Below, one piece after another: positions 25,959 through 35,422 of a DNA stretch of 64,000 nt. Positions within the stretch are counted from its first letter, which is position 1. Each line of letters opens with the position of its first letter. Where the stretch lies: positions 4,650,001 through 4,714,000 of the forward strand of contig NZ_CP084580.1 of assembly GCF_021869765.1 (NCBI RefSeq). The letters run 5' to 3'. The position numbers and the translations under genes are program-made. Source of the stretch: Chryseobacterium sp. MEBOG06 (GTDB lineage Bacteria > Bacteroidota > Bacteroidia > Flavobacteriales > Weeksellaceae). The notes under the pieces are model-generated. The model was not told the origin of the DNA. It ran no database searches and was given only the letters and a program-made list of their open reading frames with translations.

Positions 25959-27209
25959 ATGTCAACAGCAGAAAAAACAAAAAACTCACAGTATTTTATT
26001 GACCTTGAAGACAAACATGGAGCGCACAATTATCACCCTCTTCCAGTAGTTTTGGATCGTGGAGAAGGTGTTTTCGTTTGGGATGTAGAAGGCAAAAAGT
26101 ATTATGATTTTCTTTCAGCATATTCTGCTGTGAATCAGGGACACTCCCACCCTAAAATTGTAGAAGCATTAGTGGAGCAGGCTAAAAAACTGGCGCTAAC
26201 ATCAAGAGCTTTCTACAACTCAAAACTGGGAGAATACGAAGAAAAGATTACAACTCTTTTTGGGTTTGATAAAGTTTTACCCATGAATTCCGGAGCGGAA
26301 GCTGTGGAAACGGCAGTAAAATTAGCCAGAAAATGGAGCTACGAAGTAAAAGGAATTTCAGAGAACGCAGCAAAAATTATCGTTTGTGAAAATAACTTCC
26401 ACGGAAGAACAACTACAATCGTTTCTTTCTCCAACGATCCTGACGCTAACCAAAACTATGGACCTTTTACACCAGGATTTATTAAGATTCCTTATAATGA
26501 TGTTGCAGCATTGGAAGAAGTGCTGAACAGAGAAGCAGGAAATATTGCGGCATTTTTAGTAGAACCTATCCAGGGAGAAGCCGGAGTATATGTACCGGAT
26601 GAGAACTTCCTTAAAAACGCTTCTGAACTTTGCAAAAAACATAATGTGCTTTTCATTGCTGATGAAGTACAAACAGGTATTGCAAGAACCGGTAGATTAA
26701 TTGCCTGCCACCATGAAGATGTTCAGCCGGATATTTTAATTCTCGGAAAAGCACTTTCCGGAGGGATGTATCCTGTATCTGCAGTATTAGCCAATGACAA
26801 CATCATGAATGTGATCAAGCCGGGACAACATGGTTCTACCTTCGGAGGAAACCCAATTGCCTGTGCAGTAGCAGTAGCTGCCCTGGATGTTGTAGCTGAA
26901 GAAAAATTGTCTGAAAGAGCAGAAGAGCTTGGACAGCTGTTCAGAGCGGAAATCGAAAAATTAATGGATAAAACAGCCCTTATCACTAAAGTAAGAGGAA
27001 AAGGTCTTTTAAATGCAATTCTTATCAATGATACTCCTGACAGTTCTACTGCATGGAATCTTTGTCTACAGCTGAAAGAGCATGGTCTACTGGCAAAACC
27101 AACCCATGGTAATATTATCAGGCTGGCACCACCATTGGTAATCACTGAAGAACAACTTCTTGATTGTGTAAAAATTATTGAGAAAACATTCGTGGAATAT
27201 AAAAATTAA
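25959..27209 (+). CDS. rocD: Ornithine--oxo-acid aminotransferase
   Basis: A 416-residue class III PLP aminotransferase that converts ornithine to glutamate semialdehyde. The PLP lysine is Lys264 in ILGKALSGGMYPVSAV, with Asp235 in IADEVQTGIARTG. The N-terminal HNYHPLPVVLDRGEG and the FYNSKLGEYE segment are specific to ornithine aminotransferase rather than acetylornithine aminotransferase. A TAAATTTG -7 element lies at 25935-25942. Its 3' end overlaps the last 4 bases of the convergent glycosyltransferase gene. Confidence 0.95.
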   Translation: MSTAEKTKNSQYFIDLEDKHGAHNYHPLPVVLDRGEGVFVWDVEGKKYYDFLSAYSAVNQGHSHPKIVEALVEQAKKLALTSRAFYNSKLGEYEEKITTLFGFDKVLPMNSGAEAVETAVKLARKWSYEVKGISENAAKIIVCENNFHGRTTTIVSFSNDPDANQNYGPFTPGFIKIPYNDVAALEEVLNREAGNIAAFLVEPIQGEAGVYVPDENFLKNASELCKKHNVLFIADEVQTGIARTGRLIACHHEDVQPDILILGKALSGGMYPVSAVLANDNIMNVIKPGQHGSTFGGNPIACAVAVAALDVVAEEKLSERAEELGQLFRAEIEKLMDKTALITKVRGKGLLNAILINDTPDSSTAWNLCLQLKEHGLLAKPTHGNIIRLAPPLVITEEQLLDCVKIIEKTFVEYKN

Positions 27210-28288
27210 TTTCTTCCAAGAACTTTTTCATAAAACTTAAGATAATTATTGGACATTTCGGTATAACTATACTGTTTTGTCCAATTTTTTATTTCCAGAC
27301 TCATTTCTTCCTGATGGTTATTGTACAGAAGCATTTTCTCTTTAAATAAATCAGCCATTTCTTTTGGCTCAAAACTGTCAAAATAGAATGCATGATCTCC
27401 TCCAATCTCCGGAAGGCTTGTGTACTTTGAAAGAAAAACAGGTTTTCCAAAAGCCATTGCCTCAATAGGTGGAATCCCAAAACCTTCTGCAATAGAAGGA
27501 TGACACATGGCATCCGCATGCTGGATAACTGCATATTTTTCTTCTTCAGAAAGATCTTTCATGAAATGAACTCTCTTCTCAAGTCCTAATTCCCGAATTC
27601 TTCCGTGAACTTCATCTGCATAAGGTTGTTTTTCGTCAGAAGCTATAAGAACCAGATCATCTTCAATATAAGGCAGCATTTCAACCAGCGTCAGCTGATT
27701 CTTCTTATTGAAAAGCACCCCAATATTCAGAATATATTTTTTATCTTTTAAAAAGCTGTATTTGCCTAAATGGTATTCTCTGTTTTCCGGAAGATCAATT
27801 CCGTTATGGATCACGACTATATCTTTAAGCTTAGTGAAGGTAAAAAGGTCTTTATTCTGAATTAAATTCTGCTTCGCATACTCTGAGATACAAACAATAT
27901 AGTCTGCGTTTTTCACATTGTTTTTAACCTTTCCAAGCATTTTTTTCTTTTTCAGATCGGTTAGGTTTTCATGTAAAAAGTTAAGGTCATGAAGTGTCAC
28001 AACTTTTATAGTTCTCTTATAATTCCTGTGGAAATAAGAAGAAAGCTGATGACTTACATGGATCAGATCAAACCCTCCACTGAAACGTTCAAAGAAACGG
28101 TGTGTTTTACTCCAGAAAACATAATTATTTTTAGATTTGAACCTCTCAAGCTGCTCCTTTTCTCCGAAATAAGATATTTCAAATTTAGAATTATTTTCTT
28201 GTAAGCCTTTGGCCAGATTTCGAAATACATTTGCAATCCCTGAGTTGGGATATCTAAGACGTTCAAGATCAATTAAGATTTTTGCCAT
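27206..28288 (-). CDS. Family 4 glycosyltransferase
   Basis: A 360-residue GT-B enzyme, the last gene of a five-gene operon. The C-terminal donor-binding half has the EX7E motif in SIAEGFGIPPIEAMAFGKPV, preceded by YILNIGVLFNKKNQ and HADAMCHPS. Glycines in the N-terminal half (RYPNSGIANVFRNL) bind the acceptor side. No signal peptide or membrane helix. The sugar transferred cannot be predicted. Confidence 0.9.
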   Translation of the reverse strand: MAKILIDLERLRYPNSGIANVFRNLAKGLQENNSKFEISYFGEKEQLERFKSKNNYVFWSKTHRFFERFSGGFDLIHVSHQLSSYFHRNYKRTIKVVTLHDLNFLHENLTDLKKKKMLGKVKNNVKNADYIVCISEYAKQNLIQNKDLFTFTKLKDIVVIHNGIDLPENREYHLGKYSFLKDKKYILNIGVLFNKKNQLTLVEMLPYIEDDLVLIASDEKQPYADEVHGRIRELGLEKRVHFMKDLSEEEKYAVIQHADAMCHPSIAEGFGIPPIEAMAFGKPVFLSKYTSLPEIGGDHAFYFDSFEPKEMADLFKEKMLLYNNHQEEMSLEIKNWTKQYSYTEMSNNYLKFYEKVLGRN

Positions 28289-28308
28289 ATAATAATAACG
28301 GAGAAAGT

Positions 28309-29445
28309 TTAGGAAAATTTGTTTTTAAAGAAAACGATTTCTTTTTCAAGACTGTGGTTATTCTTAATAAACTCATGTGCTTTATACCTTAAAGCATCAT
28401 ATAATTCATCATTCGCCAAAAGCTTTTCAATATATTCAGCGAATTCTTTGGCATCGTCTGTTACCAGACAGCCATTATCATTTTTCTGTGAAAGACCATC
28501 CACTCCGCGGGTATTGGTCACAACAGGTAAATTATTGCTCAAAGATTCCAGCACTTTAATTTTAACGCCTGTTCCACTCAGCATTGGACAAATTGTTATT
28601 CTTGCATTCTCATAAAATTCCTGCAAGTCATCAACCATTCCATAGATAACTACATTAGGGTATTCTTTCTTAATTTCCTTTCCTACTTTTCCAATAATAT
28701 GAATTTTAATATTGTCTTTTAAATAGTGCAAAACATTTTCTAAAAACCAATGAATGCTATTAACATTATGTGGATTGTTACTCGCTACATACACAACGTC
28801 ATATTTGTAATCGTGCTTTAAAGGAGTAAGTGGTTTTTGAGGAAAAGGAATTGGTAAATATTCTACCTTTTTATTGGTAAATTGTCCGAATATATATTCT
28901 TCTTCTTTAGAATAGGTCCAGATCTCATCATACTTCTTTAAAATATTAATTTCATACTGAAATAATTTCCCAATTTTATTACATTTATTACTATTTTGAG
29001 CAGTAATAAAGTCATGGGTATCAATAATAAAGTTTGATTCGGGCTGTACATTACTGATAATCTCTCCCCAAGTGGCATAGCTGATGATTATATTATCATA
29101 ATGACGGGGATTAACAATTTCTGCGAATTCTTTCCTCAAAATCCAACTTGTCAAATCAATTGGATTTTTCTTGAAAAAATAAGGTAATTTGTAAAGGAAA
29201 AAATATTTAAAAAATTCGTGTTTATACTTTTTATCTAAAAGGATTAATTCAACATTAGGGTATTTTTCAGAAAAAATTTTCACTTCTTCTTTTTTCCACA
29301 TCCCCCAGTCTCTTAATGATACAAATGTTACTGCAACACTCTCAAAATTATTAAAATAAGAAAGCATCTGATTGAGTCTAGTCGTATTTCCTGCTTTTCC
29401 GGATATTGGATTATCAGGCATAAAATACAAAAGTTTCTTTTTCAA
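28309..29445 (-). CDS. Family 4-like glycosyltransferase
   Basis: A 378-residue GT-B enzyme. The N-terminal half includes MPDNPISGKAGNTTRLNQML, and the C-terminal half has SGTGVKIKVLESLSNNLPVVTNTRGVDGL, the donor nucleotide region of the GT4-type group that lacks a classic EX7E but keeps the KxxESLxxxLPVV block. It starts 15 bases after the upstream gene and ends 20 bases before the next. Substrate unknown. Confidence 0.85.
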   Translation of the reverse strand: MKKKLLYFMPDNPISGKAGNTTRLNQMLSYFNNFESVAVTFVSLRDWGMWKKEEVKIFSEKYPNVELILLDKKYKHEFFKYFFLYKLPYFFKKNPIDLTSWILRKEFAEIVNPRHYDNIIISYATWGEIISNVQPESNFIIDTHDFITAQNSNKCNKIGKLFQYEINILKKYDEIWTYSKEEEYIFGQFTNKKVEYLPIPFPQKPLTPLKHDYKYDVVYVASNNPHNVNSIHWFLENVLHYLKDNIKIHIIGKVGKEIKKEYPNVVIYGMVDDLQEFYENARITICPMLSGTGVKIKVLESLSNNLPVVTNTRGVDGLSQKNDNGCLVTDDAKEFAEYIEKLLANDELYDALRYKAHEFIKNNHSLEKEIVFFKNKFS

Positions 29446-29460
29446 TATCTTCTTAATTTT

Positions 29461-30678
29461 CTATTGCAATATCTCATTATAAATATTAATATGCTCTTCC
29501 ACTGCTTTTTCCCAGGAAAACTCTTTAGCCCTCAAAATAGCTTTCCGGGCATACTCTACCCTGTATTCATCATTGTTGTATAATGTCCAGATCACTTCCG
29601 ATAAAGCATCTTCATCTTTTGGATCAAGTAGTATGCCAGCTTCTCCTACCACTTCAGGAAGAGAAGAAGTATTGGAGGTAACTGTTGCTACACCACACTG
29701 CATTGCTTCAAGCGGAGGAAGCCCAAATCCTTCGTAAAGCGACATATAATAAAAGGAATTAGCCTGGCTGTATACCGCGGCCAAATCTTCATCAGGAATT
29801 CTTCCTGTAATGATAATTCGTTCTTTTAGTTCTTTGGCATTTTCATATTCTTCAAAGATTTTATCATACTGCCAGCCTTTCGAACCTACTAATACCAGAC
29901 ACAAGTCTTTGACATCATACTTGGTAATCATCTTAACAAATGATCTGATTAAATGATCTATATTCTTACGCGGTTCTAATGTACTTAAACTTAATATATA
30001 TTTTTCAGGAAGATTATATTTTTCCTTTATTAAAGTATTATTTTCTTTATCTAGAGATGGATAAAATATATCCGGAGAAGCAGCAAGCCTACTCACAAAA
30101 ACTTTTTTAGGGTCTAAATAGGGAGCAAACTCCAGTAAATCTTTTCTTGTATTTTCAGAAACGCATATGGCATAATTATTTCTTCCGATACTCTCAATCG
30201 TATTTTTCAAAAGCTGTGTGTTGTCATTATACTCAGGAAATAAAATCGGAATCAAATCATGAATTGTAACAATTTTTCTAAGGTGAGGAAATTCTTCTAA
30301 GCTCTTATGAATAGGATAATATAAAGAATGATAAATCTGAGCTTCGTGAATGTCTTGATTATAACTTATTTTATAATCAAATATTCCTAATTTATTGTAT
30401 AATTTTCTGAAAGGTTTTTCTTTTCTAAAGGGTATAAACTTAATTCTTTCACAATTATTGGCTTTCTTAAGCACCAGCTGATGATCAGAAAGAAAACGAT
30501 CAATTTTAGAGTGAGTTTCTTTATGATTATTAAAGTTAAAATTGGAATAAAAAAGTTCTATTTCTTTCTGGGAAACAAAGCGCCTAAACAATTCATAAGC
30601 CACTCTGAATATTCCGGTTTGATTAATCTTATAGGCATTCCCAATAACTTCAACGTCAAAAATAAGTTTTATCTTCAT
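29461..30678 (-). CDS. Family 4 glycosyltransferase
   Basis: A 405-residue GT-B enzyme. YILSLSTLEPRKNIDHLIRSF is the GT4 hinge block, and SLYEGFGLPPLEAMQCGVATVTS carries EX7E. The N-terminal half (INQTGIFRVAYELFRR, TIHDLIPILFPEY) is typical of mannosyl/rhamnosyl transferases acting on surface polysaccharide, but this does not define the sugar. Middle gene of the operon, with spacings of 30 and 15 bases. Confidence 0.92.
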   Translation of the reverse strand: MKIKLIFDVEVIGNAYKINQTGIFRVAYELFRRFVSQKEIELFYSNFNFNNHKETHSKIDRFLSDHQLVLKKANNCERIKFIPFRKEKPFRKLYNKLGIFDYKISYNQDIHEAQIYHSLYYPIHKSLEEFPHLRKIVTIHDLIPILFPEYNDNTQLLKNTIESIGRNNYAICVSENTRKDLLEFAPYLDPKKVFVSRLAASPDIFYPSLDKENNTLIKEKYNLPEKYILSLSTLEPRKNIDHLIRSFVKMITKYDVKDLCLVLVGSKGWQYDKIFEEYENAKELKERIIITGRIPDEDLAAVYSQANSFYYMSLYEGFGLPPLEAMQCGVATVTSNTSSLPEVVGEAGILLDPKDEDALSEVIWTLYNNDEYRVEYARKAILRAKEFSWEKAVEEHINIYNEILQ

Positions 30679-30708
30679 GAAATATTATATATTTCTCTAG
30701 TGTTATAA

Positions 30709-31350
30709 TTATAAAGTATCATAAAAAGCATTTTGCTTTTTTTGTCTTTCCATTTCTTTGATATGAACCAGACAATAATCATCATTTTCGGTTGGCAGTT
30801 CTTTCTTTCTGGTATAGTTAATCAATACTTCATGAATTTTATTCTGCCAACAGATATTTTTATTTAGTTTAAACAGTCTGGTTTGAAAGTCCGGAAAGTT
30901 AATATAATTATTCTTATCTTTTTTCCAGTTCCATTTTTCAAGATATTCATTGGTAATACCATTGACAATATTTACCCTTGGAATAAGAAAACAATCCGCC
31001 TTTCTGTTTCTAAATAAAAACCATTTGAGATCTTTAATCAGTTTTTCTTTCGGGTATTCATCAGCGTCTATCTGAAAAAGATACCGGGACTTTGCATTTT
31101 TAATAAGCGTATTTTTAAAGGTTGCAAAATCACCATTTAGCTTAGCTTCTATAACATTTACTTTGGAGCGATAAGCTTCCAGCAGCTCCCCGACTTTCTG
31201 ATCTGGATTAGTTACATCCCGTAAGATAAGAATCTCGTCATTTTTATCAATTAGTGGAAACAGCACATCTAAAAGCAGCTTTAGCTCTTGGTATTCATTA
31301 CAAACTGTAATTCCGTAAGTAATCGTTATCGGTTTAAAAAAATCAAACAT
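30709..31350 (-). CDS. Small family 2 glycosyltransferase
   Basis: A 213-residue GT-A enzyme. ITYGITVCNEYQELKLLLDVL is a family 2 N-terminus and IDADEYPKEKL carries the metal-binding DxD. The C-terminal segment (WQNKIHEVLINY) resembles the WaaE/KdtX-like 'RVHE' catalytic block of glycosyltransferases that modify lipopolysaccharide core. Its start overlaps the upstream gene by 8 bases. Substrate unknown. Confidence 0.85.
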   Translation of the reverse strand: MFDFFKPITITYGITVCNEYQELKLLLDVLFPLIDKNDEILILRDVTNPDQKVGELLEAYRSKVNVIEAKLNGDFATFKNTLIKNAKSRYLFQIDADEYPKEKLIKDLKWFLFRNRKADCFLIPRVNIVNGITNEYLEKWNWKKDKNNYINFPDFQTRLFKLNKNICWQNKIHEVLINYTRKKELPTENDDYCLVHIKEMERQKKQNAFYDTL

Positions 31351-32512
31351 TTTTTCTGATTATAAGTTGTTGTTCATAAGACTTATGCTGCTTTAACTCT
31401 ACCCTAAGATTATTAATTTTAAAACAATTTGGTTTTCCAAAAAACTTCTGAAAAATATTCTTTTCCGAATTCTTTTTGTCTTCAATACAATCTGCAAGAT
31501 TCCTGAAGGTAGATCGGTTTTTATCAGAAAGTTTTTTAGCATCGAATTTTATGATAATATCATCAGTAACTGGAGTGTTTTTACCTTTAAATTTGCCATT
31601 TAAATTAAATTTGGTATTATTTTGTTCATTTTCTATATACTTCGAAGCGTTATAGTCCGAATAAATATGATCAACAAATATCTCCAGTTCTCTGACTGTT
31701 TCATCAGTAGGGTTATCCAAAATCAAACCATACTGCAGTTTCTTTTTAGTTTTAGACTGATTAGTAAATCCCCATTTCCGTATAAAATTACGTAAAGAGT
31801 TTTCTTCGATCTTTTTGGTTTTGTTCTGAAATTCCTCAGAAAACCGAGAGGTCTTACTTACAAAATGATAAACAATAGCATCTGGACATACAAAGGTTTT
31901 TTCTCCTGACATCTTCAGCCTCAGAATTAAATCATCATCTTCACAAAACATGGGTTTAAAAAGAGGATCTAGTCCATTTATTTTTACCAGAACATCTTTT
32001 TTTGCTGCCAGAAAGAAGCTTACATCATTAGTATATTCTCCTTTTTGTTTTATCCTATTATTTTCAAATTGAAAAAAACGATCAAACTGAAAGGTTTCAA
32101 AGTCGCTTCCAAAATCCTTAATTTCTTTCCACAGCCTTTTATCTGAAGCAAAAACAGGCGGTTCAATTACTTTGTAATATACCACTTTATTTTTTGATAA
32201 AGCTTTCTCAAGCGAGGACAAAAAATCTCGGCCAATAACCATATCATTATGTAAAAAACAAATATAATCTTTGGTAGAAATTTCTATTGCTTTGTTATAA
32301 GTATCTGAAAGTGTTTTTTCTTCTTCACTAAAAAAACAGACAAGATTTTCATCTTGTAAAGAATCAAGCCATATGTGAGTTCCGTCTGAACTTCCATAGC
32401 TTACAAGAACAATTTCAGTATCAGGATAATTTTCTCTTATTGAATAATAACAACTCTTTGAATATTCAAGATTATTTTTCAGTCCGATTAAAAGCGAAAT
32501 ATTATTATTCAT
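31343..32512 (-). CDS. Family 2 glycosyltransferase with C-terminal extension
   Basis: A 389-residue protein, first gene of the operon. Residues 1-225 form a GT-A domain (ISLLIGLKNNLEYSKSCYYS, VSYGSSDGTHIWL, FLHNDMVIGRDFL as the DxD-equivalent, FCEDDDLILRLKMSG). Residues 225-389 are basic and lack a recognised domain. The HND in place of DxD is common in this subfamily. A promoter is visible 100 bases upstream (32615-32645). Confidence 0.85.
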   Translation of the reverse strand: MNNNISLLIGLKNNLEYSKSCYYSIRENYPDTEIVLVSYGSSDGTHIWLDSLQDENLVCFFSEEEKTLSDTYNKAIEISTKDYICFLHNDMVIGRDFLSSLEKALSKNKVVYYKVIEPPVFASDKRLWKEIKDFGSDFETFQFDRFFQFENNRIKQKGEYTNDVSFFLAAKKDVLVKINGLDPLFKPMFCEDDDLILRLKMSGEKTFVCPDAIVYHFVSKTSRFSEEFQNKTKKIEENSLRNFIRKWGFTNQSKTKKKLQYGLILDNPTDETVRELEIFVDHIYSDYNASKYIENEQNNTKFNLNGKFKGKNTPVTDDIIIKFDAKKLSDKNRSTFRNLADCIEDKKNSEKNIFQKFFGKPNCFKINNLRVELKQHKSYEQQLIIRKNV

Positions 32513-32866
32513 CCATTTTTTTTTAATGTGTAGATAGATTCATCTGCCAATATAAAATATTTCCTCAATATCTATTCCTAATTTCCAGTATATTATTATC
32601 TGTCTTAACGGGTACAAATTTAGAAATTAAGTTCAAAAAAGCCAACATCTGGTTATAAATCATTTTTAAGATCCTCATTTACCTGAAAAAAGCAGGACTT
32701 TTTAATACCTCCCCATTACAAAAGTTTCTCACCAATATTTAAACACTATTCTCATAATTTCACCTGTTTAAAAAATAATAATCAGAATTAAAAAGATAAT
32801 ACCCAATCACAAATCGTCACTTAACCGCATAATTTTAAGTAAATTTGCACCAAAATTTTAATTGAA
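32513..32866. other. Divergent intergenic region between the glycosyltransferase operon and gltX
   Basis: 354 bases with no ORF of note. It carries the minus-strand promoter of the glycosyltransferase operon and, 19 bases before the gltX ATG, a plus-strand TAAATTTG (32840-32847). The stretch between about 32650 and 32835 is AT-rich and shows no repeat or hairpin I could identify. Confidence 0.7.
32615..32645 (-). promoter_or_regulatory. Promoter of the glycosyltransferase operon (TTG-N20-TAAATTTG)
   Basis: On the minus strand, TTG at 32645-32643 and TAAATTTG at 32622-32615 with a 20-base spacer. This implies a 5' leader of about 95 bases before the ATG at 32512. Confidence 0.65.
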
Positions 32867-34375
32867 ATGGAGAAAGTAAGAGTACGTTTTGCTCCAAGTC
32901 CTACCGGACCTTTACATTTGGGAGGCGTAAGAACCGCATTATATGATTATCTTTTTGCGAAAAATCAAGGCGGAGAATTTGTATTAAGAATTGAAGATAC
33001 AGATACTGCAAGATATGTGGAAGGAGCTGAAGAATATATTGAAGAAGCATTGGAATGGTGCGGAATCATCCCTGATGAAAGTCCTAAAAAAGGAGGGAAA
33101 TTTGCTCCTTACAGACAATCTGAAAGAAGAGACATCTATGACAGATATGTAGAGCAGATCCTGAAAACAGATTATGCTTACCTGGCATTTGATACGCCTG
33201 AAGAGCTGGATGCTATGCGTGCAGAGTTTGAAGCTAAAGGTGATGTTTTCTCATATGATAATAAAACCAGAAACAGACTCAGAAACAGCCTTGCTCTTTC
33301 TGAGGAAGAAGTTCAGAAGTTACTGGATGAAAAAACACCCTATGTTATACGTTTCAAAATGCCTGTAGACAGAGTATTGAACCTTGAAGATATTATCCGC
33401 GGTAAATTCTCTGTCAATACAAATACATTAGATGATAAGGTTTTGGTAAAAAATGACGGAATGCCGACTTATCATTTTGCCAACATCGTTGATGACCACG
33501 AAATGGAAATATCTCACGTTATCCGTGGTGAAGAATGGCTTCCATCTTTAGGTTTACACACTTTATTATATGAAGCAATGAAGTGGGAAGCACCACAATT
33601 TGCACACCTTTCTTTAATTTTAAAACCTGAAGGAAAAGGAAAATTGAGCAAAAGAGACGGTGATAAGTTCGGGTTCCCAGTATTCCCTCTTGATTTTAAA
33701 GATCCTGTGACAGGAATCATTTCTAAAGGATATAGAGAAAACGGATATCTTCCTGATGCTTTTATCAATATGGTTGCCCTATTAGGATGGTCTCCTGCTG
33801 ATGATAAAGAAATTCTTCCTTTAGAAGAGATGATCAAAGAATTTGATCTTCATAAAGTACACAAGGCAGGAGCAAGATTCAGTAAAGAGAAATCTGAATG
33901 GTTTAACCATCAATATATTCAGTTGAAATCTGATGAGGAAATTCTTCAGATCATGAGAAATACCGATGTTGATCTTTCCAATGCTTCAGACGAAAAGCTT
34001 TTAAAGGTAATTCACCTGATGAAAGAAAGAGCAACTTTCCCAAAAGATATCTATGAAAACGGAAAATTTTTCTTTGAAGCGCCAATTTCTTATGATGAAA
34101 AAGCATCAAAAAAAGCTTGGAATAATGAAACCTCCGCTATCTTGGGTGAGCTAGCTTCAATTTTTGAGTCTACAGACTTCGCTGCTGAGACATTGAAGCA
34201 GGCTATGCATGATTTTGCTGAAAAGAAAGGTTTAGGAATGGGGAAAGTAATGATGCCTCTGCGATTATCTTTAGTAGGAGAACTAAAGGGACCAGACGTT
34301 CCGGATATCATGGAAACCATTGGTAAAGAGGAAACTACCTCCAGAATAAACAATGCAATAAATAATTTTAAATAA
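32867..34375 (+). CDS. gltX: Glutamyl-tRNA synthetase
   Basis: A 502-residue class I synthetase that charges tRNA-Glu. The HIGH-type motif is PTGPLHLGG near the start and the KMSKS-type motif is KLSKRDGDKFGFPVF. FVLRIEDTDTARYV and the HVIRGEEWLPSLG block fix the GltX/GlnS subclass, and length is normal. Whether it also misacylates tRNA-Gln, which would require GatCAB, is not visible here. Confidence 0.97.
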   Translation: MEKVRVRFAPSPTGPLHLGGVRTALYDYLFAKNQGGEFVLRIEDTDTARYVEGAEEYIEEALEWCGIIPDESPKKGGKFAPYRQSERRDIYDRYVEQILKTDYAYLAFDTPEELDAMRAEFEAKGDVFSYDNKTRNRLRNSLALSEEEVQKLLDEKTPYVIRFKMPVDRVLNLEDIIRGKFSVNTNTLDDKVLVKNDGMPTYHFANIVDDHEMEISHVIRGEEWLPSLGLHTLLYEAMKWEAPQFAHLSLILKPEGKGKLSKRDGDKFGFPVFPLDFKDPVTGIISKGYRENGYLPDAFINMVALLGWSPADDKEILPLEEMIKEFDLHKVHKAGARFSKEKSEWFNHQYIQLKSDEEILQIMRNTDVDLSNASDEKLLKVIHLMKERATFPKDIYENGKFFFEAPISYDEKASKKAWNNETSAILGELASIFESTDFAAETLKQAMHDFAEKKGLGMGKVMMPLRLSLVGELKGPDVPDIMETIGKEETTSRINNAINNFK

Positions 34376-34423
34376 AATTACCATATTTTTCATACATTTG
34401 AAAGATTTAATTTACTTCAAGAA

Positions 34424-35377
34424 ATGGAATATTTAAGTTTCGAACTTCCTATCAAAGAATTGATGGATCAATACCAGACGTGTTCTTTAGTAGGAGAGGA
34501 AAGTGGTGTTGATGTAAAATTAGCATGCAGCCAGATTGAGGACAAGATTTTAGAAAAGAAAAAAGAAATCTATGGAAATCTTACACCTTGGCAAAGAGTA
34601 CAACTGTCCCGCCATCCGGATCGTCCTTATACACTGGACTACATTAAAGGAATGGCAGACAAGGGCAGTTTCTTAGAACTTCACGGAGACAGAAATTTCG
34701 CTGATGATCCGGCAATGATTGGAGGATTGATTACCCTTGATGGTCAGAAAGTAATGATCATAGGTACTCAAAAAGGAAGAACAACTAAAGAGAGACAGTA
34801 CAGAAGATTTGGAATGCCAAATCCTGAAGGATACAGAAAAGCGTTACGACTAATGAAGCTTGCTGAAAAATTCAATATCCCTGTAGTAACTTTAGTAGAT
34901 ACCCCGGGGGCTTATCCAGGATTGGAAGCTGAAGAGAGAGGACAGGGAGAAGCTATTGCAAGAAACATTTTTGAAATGGTTCAGCTAAAAACTCCGATCT
35001 TCACTTATATCATTGGAGAAGGAGCCAGTGGTGGAGCATTAGGAATAGGGGTAGGAAATAAAGTATATATGTTGGAAAATACATGGTATACGGTAATCGC
35101 ACCAGAAAGCTGCTCTTCTATCTTATGGAGAAACTGGGATCACAAGGAGGATGCAGCCAATGCACTTAACCTTACTCCACAGGATGCTTTAAGAGAAAAG
35201 TTTATCGACGGAATCATAGAAGAACCACTTGGAGGTGCTCAGTATGATCAGGAGACAACTTACTTAAACCTGAAAAATTCTATTTTACAAAATATCAAAG
35301 CTTTCTCCAAATTTACAGGACATGAGCTTGAAACCCAAAGGCAGGATAAATTCATTGCGATGGGTCAGTATAAATGA
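34424..35377 (+). CDS. accA: Acetyl-CoA carboxylase carboxyltransferase subunit alpha
   Basis: A 317-residue subunit that transfers the carboxyl group from AccB to acetyl-CoA together with AccD. WQRVQLSRHPDRPYTLDYI, HGDRNFADDPAMIGGL, VTLVDTPGAYPGLEAEERGQG and IGEGASGGALGIGVG are all diagnostic. The stop codon is TGA at 35375-35377. An IS3 element begins two bases later: the GA of the stop belongs to the target duplication, so the stop survived the insertion. The likely native terminator now lies on the far side of the element (36777-36811). Confidence 0.97.
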   Translation: MEYLSFELPIKELMDQYQTCSLVGEESGVDVKLACSQIEDKILEKKKEIYGNLTPWQRVQLSRHPDRPYTLDYIKGMADKGSFLELHGDRNFADDPAMIGGLITLDGQKVMIIGTQKGRTTKERQYRRFGMPNPEGYRKALRLMKLAEKFNIPVVTLVDTPGAYPGLEAEERGQGEAIARNIFEMVQLKTPIFTYIIGEGASGGALGIGVGNKVYMLENTWYTVIAPESCSSILWRNWDHKEDAANALNLTPQDALREKFIDGIIEEPLGGAQYDQETTYLNLKNSILQNIKAFSKFTGHELETQRQDKFIAMGQYK

Positions 35378-35422
35378 CTAGTCCTGAAAATCTGATACAG
35401 ATTATAAGACAAAAATAAATAA

